A stretch of DNA of 38,337 bases from Bacteroidales bacterium (GTDB lineage Bacteria; Bacteroidota; Bacteroidia; Bacteroidales; Muribaculaceae). Both the position numbers and the translations under genes were made by a program. The stretch lies in assembly GCA_014800735.1 (NCBI GenBank), contig JAAVFP010000031.1, positions 45,685 to 84,021 on the forward strand. Direction: 5' to 3'. This document shows positions 33,658-38,337 of this stretch, piece by piece. Under the pieces are notes generated by a model that saw nothing but the letters and a program-made list of their open reading frames with translations, was not told the DNA's origin and ran no database searches. Numbering within the stretch: position 1 is the stretch's first letter; each line of letters opens with the position of its first letter.

Positions 33658-33676
33658 ATCCTAATTTTTTTGTCTG

Positions 33677-33684
33677 CAAAGTTA
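33677..33684 (-). promoter_or_regulatory. -7 box of the flavodoxin/ferredoxin gene
   Basis: TAACTTTG on the minus strand, 19 bp before the ATG at 33657. No clear -33 element. Confidence 0.6.
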
Positions 33685-33766
33685 ACAAAATTCACATGAA
33701 AACTGCGATTGGTCGATAAAATTTGGCAGTTGGTATAATAACAATTCGTCAACCGAATTTGCTTCA

Positions 33767-33774
33767 TACCTTTG
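33767..33774 (+). promoter_or_regulatory. -7 box of the small Gly/Arg-rich protein gene
   Basis: TACCTTTG at 33767-33774, 25 bp before the ATG at 33800. The -33 region is not clear (TTCG at about the right distance). Confidence 0.65.
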
Positions 33775-33799
33775 CATCCGTAAACCAATTCAACAGCTT

Positions 33800-34327
33800 A
33801 TGAAACGTTTCACTCTAATTCTGCTTTTTGCCGGAATGATGGCATCGGCCTCCTTCGCCCAGGCCCCTCAAAACGAAGCCAACCATGACAACACTACCCT
33901 CACCTACCGTCAGGTGGACGAGGTTCGCAACGCACTCGGACTGGACCACAAACAGTTCGAAAAAGTCTACAAGGCTTATCAGAAATACAACAAGGAAGTA
34001 TTCGGCTCGGAGGAAGGTCCTCGCGGCCGTGGCGGCATGGGCCCCGGCGGTCCTCGTGGCGGTCATGGTCACCGCGGTCCCGGAATGGGCGGCGGTCGTC
34101 CTGACGGTCCCCGCGATGGTGCGCCCAGAGCCGACCGTGGGCAGAACCGTCCCGACCCCGAGAAACTTGAAAAGACAATGAAGGAACAGGAAGAAAAACT
34201 GCAGAAATCCATGCAGAAACTCCTGCCCGACACCGCCGCCTACAACCGCTGGATGGAAATCCGCACCACACAGCTAGCCAGGCAACCCCGCCGCGGCCGG
34301 CGCCCCGCACCCCAGCAGGGAAAATAA
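33800..34327 (+). CDS. Small secreted Gly/Arg/Pro-rich protein (DUF4890-like)
   Basis: A 175-aa protein with a signal peptide (MKRFTLILLFAGMMASASFAQA). The mature part begins with a helical stretch (VDEVRNALGLDHKQFEKVYKAYQKYNKEV, residues ~37-67 in pieces). A low-complexity linker follows (GPRGRGGMGPGG, GGHGHRGPGMGGG, RPDGPRDG, about 72-118). Then comes a charged helix (KLEKTMKEQEEKLQKSMQKLL) ending in RRGRRPAPQQGK. Small periplasmic proteins of this shape occur widely in Bacteroidales (DUF4890-like) and resemble Spy/CpxP-type helices around a disordered linker, but the function is unknown. It has its own promoter and terminator. Confidence 0.85.
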   Translation: MKRFTLILLFAGMMASASFAQAPQNEANHDNTTLTYRQVDEVRNALGLDHKQFEKVYKAYQKYNKEVFGSEEGPRGRGGMGPGGPRGGHGHRGPGMGGGRPDGPRDGAPRADRGQNRPDPEKLEKTMKEQEEKLQKSMQKLLPDTAAYNRWMEIRTTQLARQPRRGRRPAPQQGK

Positions 34328-34344
34328 AACCGACCTCTCGATAT

Positions 34345-34382
34345 CAGGTCCGACCATCTTCCGGTCGGGCCTGAATTTTTAT
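34345..34382 (+). terminator. Terminator overlapping the stop codon of the convergent regulator gene
   Basis: CAGGTCCGACC (34345-34355) pairs with GGTCGGGCCTG (34363-34373), 11 bp with one G-U pair, and is followed by AATTTTTAT. The T run (34376-34380) covers the stop codon (34379-34381) of the LytTR gene on the other strand. Confidence 0.8.
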
Positions 34383-35092
34383 AAAAGACGGTCGTGAATA
34401 ATCTGTTTGATCTGTTTTCGGAAATTGCGCGATACTGGTAATTTCTCGCCGATATCAAGCAGCACATTGTCACTTTCAGCAGAGCTAATTCTAAGTATGT
34501 TTATGATGTACGATTTATGAATTTGAGCAAATTGCTGTGCGGGGAGTGACGATGCTAATTCTTTCAACGTAATTCTCGTGACTATTTTTTCAGTATCTGT
34601 GTGTATGCGAACATAATTCTCGAGTGATTCCAGATACGAGATACTACTGACTCTGATTCGTTTGAGCATTCTATCGGCCCGAACAAATATAACATCTTCG
34701 CGCAGTTCTCCACGCTTGTAACCAAGATATTGACCAGCTTTGTCTACAGCCTGCAAAAATCGAGTGAACGAAGGAGGTTTGAGTAAGTAATCACACACAT
34801 TCAACTCAAATCCTTTTAAGGCATATTCTTCGTAGGCTGTCACTATGACGATTGCGGATTCTAATGTATTTGATGCAATAAAGTCCAAACCGGAAATCTC
34901 AGGCATATTTATGTCCATAAAAATAATATCCGGGGCGATATTATTTTGAAGATAATGCTCCAGTTCAGCAATATTCTTAAACTCGGCGAGGCAGATTAAA
35001 CCCGGAGTTTTGCAGACGTAGCTCCTCAGTCCATATCGTGCCACAGCCTCATCATCCACAATAGCACAAGTCGTTATCGGGGTCTGCGTCAT
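34379..35092 (-). CDS. LytTR-family response regulator
   Basis: A 237-aa cytosolic regulator. The receiver domain (about 1-125) has the acidic pair Asp13-Asp14, the phospho-acceptor Asp60 in IIFMDINMPEISG, the Thr of IVTAYEEYA and the Lys of YLLKPPSF. The LytTR DNA-binding domain (about 135-237) has ISYLESLENYVRIHT, IHKSYIIN and LPVSRNFRKQ. Its ATG overlaps the TGA of the kinase gene by 4 nt, so the kinase at 35089-36096 is its partner. It is the last gene of a three-gene operon headed by an outer-membrane receptor. LytTR regulators bind pairs of short direct repeats; I did not find such a site with confidence. Confidence 0.93.
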   Translation of the reverse strand: MTQTPITTCAIVDDEAVARYGLRSYVCKTPGLICLAEFKNIAELEHYLQNNIAPDIIFMDINMPEISGLDFIASNTLESAIVIVTAYEEYALKGFELNVCDYLLKPPSFTRFLQAVDKAGQYLGYKRGELREDVIFVRADRMLKRIRVSSISYLESLENYVRIHTDTEKIVTRITLKELASSLPAQQFAQIHKSYIINILRISSAESDNVLLDIGEKLPVSRNFRKQIKQIIHDRLL

Positions 35093-36096
35093 AGTTCAAT
35101 TTTAAGATATGAATTATATGAGTCGGGCGTTATTTCGTTTCTCAATATATACCGATTCGGGTATAAAAATTCCAATCGTTTTTTCAAGTTATTCAACCCA
35201 AGTCCTGGGTTTCCTGAATTATTTCCACATCGTGCCGACACGGTATTTTCAACTTGTAATTCCAAAACATTTCGGTTCCTTTTGAGTTCAATGCTCACTC
35301 TTCTTTCATTCCCTCCCACATTCCCTCCCAAATGTTTGAAAGCATTCTCAACAGTAGGCAGCAATAAATGAGGGAATATTAAATCTTCGTCGAACCTCCT
35401 GTCGATGTCGACTCTTACTTCAATATCGTCTCCGTATCTCAACCGACTCAATTCAACATAGCTTTCGATTACGGAAATTTCACGGCTGACGCTACACGGT
35501 TTATCATCGCTGTATAACTGCATCCTCAATAGATTTGACAGGTGCTCTATTGCCTCACGAGCTGAGCAATTATTCTCATCTACAGTAAAATAAATAGTAT
35601 TTAACATGTTAAACAGAAAATGAGGATGATATTGGTTCCTGAGCAGCTGAAGTTCCAGTTCCGTTTCCGCTGTGCGGGCTTTCTGCTCATTCAACAAAGA
35701 TTCTGTGTATAACTTATTGATTGAATGATTTTTCATTGCGAGATATATACCAAACGAAATAAGAACGGTGATCATAAGCGGAATAATTAAATTACGCAAA
35801 TCGGCTAACAATGAAAAACCATGAGACAATGCCATGACAGCAACCGCGAGCAAGCCCGGAGTAAATGCTGCCATCAGATATTCGAACCATGGGAAAGTCT
35901 GTCGGCGGTTACAATATGCAATCCACTTGGTAGCCAGATAAAAGAACAGATAGCCACCGACAATAACACCGGTTATCTCTATAGCTATAAATGTCCAGGT
36001 ATGAGCAAAATAATTATGTCCCGACGGGATATCGACGGCAAGACGTATTAATAAGAATAGTGTCAGTCCGTAAAGCAAAGGCAGGAGTCTTATCAT
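35089..36096 (-). CDS. LytS/YehU-type sensor histidine kinase
   Basis: A 335-aa inner-membrane kinase with four predicted transmembrane helices (about 4-20, 35-56, 74-92 and 103-121), almost no periplasmic domain, and a short coiled coil (about 130-152). The phosphorylation motif is NQYHPHFLFN with His159. An HATPase domain follows, with the N box LLPTVENAFKHLG near residue 240 and GLGLNNLKKRLEFLYP as the late glycine box. This layout is the PF06580 (His_kinase) type that pairs with LytTR regulators. With so little outside the membrane it probably senses through the membrane or through a partner. It starts 16 nt after the receptor gene and overlaps the regulator gene by 4 nt. Confidence 0.93.
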   Translation of the reverse strand: MIRLLPLLYGLTLFLLIRLAVDIPSGHNYFAHTWTFIAIEITGVIVGGYLFFYLATKWIAYCNRRQTFPWFEYLMAAFTPGLLAVAVMALSHGFSLLADLRNLIIPLMITVLISFGIYLAMKNHSINKLYTESLLNEQKARTAETELELQLLRNQYHPHFLFNMLNTIYFTVDENNCSAREAIEHLSNLLRMQLYSDDKPCSVSREISVIESYVELSRLRYGDDIEVRVDIDRRFDEDLIFPHLLLPTVENAFKHLGGNVGGNERRVSIELKRNRNVLELQVENTVSARCGNNSGNPGLGLNNLKKRLEFLYPNRYILRNEITPDSYNSYLKIEL

Positions 36097-36112
36097 AATT
36101 TAATCGATGGTC

Positions 36113-38269
36113 CTACAAATTTACACGATTCAGTTCTTCAATCCAAACGTTCCTTGATTCATCGCGGGAACTTTTACTTCCTCCGCTTAATTGAAAAGAC
36201 ACCGATAAACCAATTTTACGCATATCTTCGAATTCTTTCTCACTTAAACTTGCTTTGCAACCGGACAGAAGAATATGTGAAGTAAAATGGTTGGTATTGA
36301 ACAAGTCCTTTATGTAGAATGTAACAGATAATTTATTGGACAAAAATGTTTTCCGTACGCTCAAATTACTGTTCAGCACTGACGATATCTTCACCTGCCC
36401 ATACGCCATGGGGCCACGCCAGGAGGCTGCCAGTTCCGCCACAAGATTATAGGGTAGATTAAATGTATTTTTTACATCAATCATCGGAGTAACCATTTTG
36501 TTGGGTGATAATGACATAGACTCCGGAAAATGATAAGTTGAGTAAATTATATTAGCAGTGGCCGATACATTCCACCAGGTTCTGAGTCCTATTTCATTGC
36601 CCGACATCGACAATACCAACTGCAAATGCTCAGGCAGGTTTTCCGGTGTAACATATACTACCTTGTCAGTAAGTTCCCGGTAACATTTCACTATCTCATC
36701 AGTTGAATACTCGCTTTGGAGTGCAACACGAAAACGCACGTTATCCGACCAAACGGCTCCTAAAGAATACATGTGGGCTTCCTTCAAATTTATATTTCCT
36801 CCTACGTGCGTAATATCGTCAAACAGATGGATAAAAGGGTCCAAGTCGGAGAAGGCCGGACGAATGATTTTACTCGTATAGGACAGTGCCCAGGTTCCAG
36901 TCTGTTTCGTAGTCATGATAACGGAAACGGAAGGGTACAGATTGAATTTGTGCCGTGAAATATCACGCTTTACGGCACTCTCGTTTCCTGAAAAATAAGT
37001 GTAGTGATTGGTCTGCTCTGCCCGTAACCCTATAGAAGTCCGCACCCTACCATAGGCAGCCTTTCCCTCTGCATACAAAGCATTTACGTTTTCCTCATAA
37101 CCGAATGAAGAACCGAGTTCGTGTATTTCTGATGGTGCTTCCAAACCTCCGGCATTGAAGTACTCGCCCGAACTCTTTAACTTAACGTACGAGCACCGAC
37201 CACCGACCGATAATGTCCACTGTGGTGACATATCCCTATTAGCATCGATCGCGCCGACTATGCCGAATGTATTACCCAGCATACTTCCGTGGATGGATTG
37301 TGCCATATCGGCGTTCATCAGCTGTGTTTCATCGTTTTTATATTTAAAGAAATCGCATGTAGCAATCCAATCATTACCTCGTTTATTACCTTTGATGTAT
37401 AGCTCTCCGTATAGGTTGTTCGTTTTAAATTCAGCGTCATTCGTGGTGCGCGACGGATATGTGTTCAACGGTGCTGATGTAAGCATTTCAGCCGTTTCCT
37501 TCCTGTCAAAATAATTGTAATGCCACTCTGTACCGAATATCAAATTTGATAATCCGGTATATTCGTATGAAAATGCTGCATGGTGCATTTCATCATGCCG
37601 GCAACGATTATATACCTGTGTCAACCGCTCAGCATATTCAAGATAGGGCCTGTCCGTAAGGAGTTCGGAGGGATTGTGAGCCACATAGGCGGAATATGTT
37701 AACTTAACCCTGTGCCCCAGCTTTTTATATTCTCCAAAAACAGAACCGTAGAATTGTCGAGCCCGATATAACTGACCATCCACATTTATCCCCGAAGTGT
37801 AACCCGCATCGTTCGTACGGTTGCGTATGAGGTTAAGAACAGCTACCGGGTCGTCCCCGCCAGTGTGCACGCCGTCAAAATAATTAATCTCAATTTTAGC
37901 GATATCCGAAACCGGGATGGATTTAAGATAATTCAATAACTCCAATCCGTTCAATATAGATTTACGCCCGTCAATATAAACAACAATCCTATTCACCCCA
38001 TTGATAAACACCTGTCCATCAGCGTGAACGGTAACACCTGGAATTGTATTTATCACCTCATACATATTCCCTGTAGCACCGCCAATCATAGCCGATGGAA
38101 TATAGGATATGCCGTGGACCTTGGCCGTAGATGCTTTGCGCCGTGCCGTCACCACAATTTCATCCAATCCGAAATAATCACTTATTGAATCACTCCTCAC
38201 GTCTGCCATTAAATGAGGAGACGTGGAAATACCCGAAAGAACAAACATTAAAACACGTATTATTTTCAT
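36113..38269 (-). CDS. Outer-membrane beta-barrel receptor (TonB-dependent-receptor-like)
   Basis: A 718-aa outer-membrane protein. A weak signal peptide ends near LMADV. A segment DEIVVTARRKAS (about 36-47) precedes a plug domain (about 50-150) with YEVINTIPGVTV, VYIDGRKSILNG and ISKIEI-like DIAKIEINYFDG. The remainder is rich in alternating aromatic strands, as in a beta-barrel, with LSVTFYIKDLFN and IGLSVSFQL near the end. It is of the type grouped under OMP_b-brl_3. It lacks the N-terminal carboxypeptidase-like domain and any SusD partner gene, so it is not a classic SusC. A tail of ~24 polar residues follows the last strand. It heads the operon with the kinase and regulator. No TAnnTTTG box is visible in the 68 bp available upstream. 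Ligand is unknown. Confidence 0.88.
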   Translation of the reverse strand: MKIIRVLMFVLSGISTSPHLMADVRSDSISDYFGLDEIVVTARRKASTAKVHGISYIPSAMIGGATGNMYEVINTIPGVTVHADGQVFINGVNRIVVYIDGRKSILNGLELLNYLKSIPVSDIAKIEINYFDGVHTGGDDPVAVLNLIRNRTNDAGYTSGINVDGQLYRARQFYGSVFGEYKKLGHRVKLTYSAYVAHNPSELLTDRPYLEYAERLTQVYNRCRHDEMHHAAFSYEYTGLSNLIFGTEWHYNYFDRKETAEMLTSAPLNTYPSRTTNDAEFKTNNLYGELYIKGNKRGNDWIATCDFFKYKNDETQLMNADMAQSIHGSMLGNTFGIVGAIDANRDMSPQWTLSVGGRCSYVKLKSSGEYFNAGGLEAPSEIHELGSSFGYEENVNALYAEGKAAYGRVRTSIGLRAEQTNHYTYFSGNESAVKRDISRHKFNLYPSVSVIMTTKQTGTWALSYTSKIIRPAFSDLDPFIHLFDDITHVGGNINLKEAHMYSLGAVWSDNVRFRVALQSEYSTDEIVKCYRELTDKVVYVTPENLPEHLQLVLSMSGNEIGLRTWWNVSATANIIYSTYHFPESMSLSPNKMVTPMIDVKNTFNLPYNLVAELAASWRGPMAYGQVKISSVLNSNLSVRKTFLSNKLSVTFYIKDLFNTNHFTSHILLSGCKASLSEKEFEDMRKIGLSVSFQLSGGSKSSRDESRNVWIEELNRVNL

Positions 38270-38337
38270 CTATTTTTATTTTTGCCATAAAATTAATTCT
38301 GAATTATGGTCTTATAAAAACAGTGTGATAACACGTA

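Noticed and set aside
36113-38269. SusC-type glycan transporter
   Set aside because: There is no SusD gene beside it and no N-terminal carboxypeptidase-like domain, and the protein is shorter than the ~1000 residues usual for SusC.

Overview
The window is bacterial chromosome from the phylum Bacteroidota, order Bacteroidales. A gut family such as Muribaculaceae would fit, but that is inference. The evidence is the recurring -7 promoter box TAnnTTTG, the lack of Shine-Dalgarno leaders, lipoproteins with acidic residues after the lipobox cysteine, a type IX secretion sorting domain, and LytTR regulators beside an outer-membrane receptor. Most genes are GC-rich housekeeping genes. About 20.15-25.85 kb and the 34.4-38.3 kb operon are visibly more AT-rich.

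Layout. 1-165: end of a LytTR regulator. 0.25-3.1 kb: M16 zinc protease (-). 3.3-5.2 kb: glutamine-dependent NAD synthetase (+), overlapping tail to tail with miaA (-). 6.2-8.3 kb: lipoprotein and peptidase T (-). 8.45-11.3 kb: AI-2E-family permease and MFS transporter (+), closed by a 23-bp-stem terminator. 11.35-17.0 kb: methionine operon (-) of a Cys/Met-metabolism PLP enzyme, metF and metH. 17.2-19.3 kb: a small unknown gene, an RsmI-like methylase and a YycJ-like metallohydrolase (+). 19.35-20.15 kb: array of palindromic repeats. 20.15-25.85 kb: five-gene operon (-) of exported proteins. 25.85-26.67 kb: second repeat mosaic. 26.7-28.4 kb: membrane-spanning TPR/HTH regulator (-). 28.4-28.65 kb: third repeat patch. 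28.66-31.2 kb: B12-dependent ribonucleotide reductase nrdJ (-). 31.4-32.8 kb: type IX secreted protein (-). 32.9-33.7 kb: flavodoxin/ferredoxin protein (-). 33.8-34.3 kb: small secreted Gly/Arg-rich protein (+). 34.4-38.3 kb: outer-membrane receptor, LytS-like kinase and LytTR regulator operon (-).

The most novel part is the 20.15-25.85 kb operon. A small secreted protein is followed by two tandem copies of a two-gene cassette: a ~612-aa lipoprotein of a family I do not recognise, then a ~275-aa leucine-rich-repeat-like lipoprotein. In both copies the large gene runs 65-74 nt into the signal-peptide codons of the small gene, in the same reading-frame phase. The operon is bracketed by related palindromic repeat mosaics. 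I read it as a duplicated surface-protein module of unknown function.

Metabolic themes: methionine synthesis with B12-dependent MetH, and deoxynucleotide synthesis with B12-dependent NrdJ, both imply cobalamin supply, yet no cobalamin synthesis gene is in the window.
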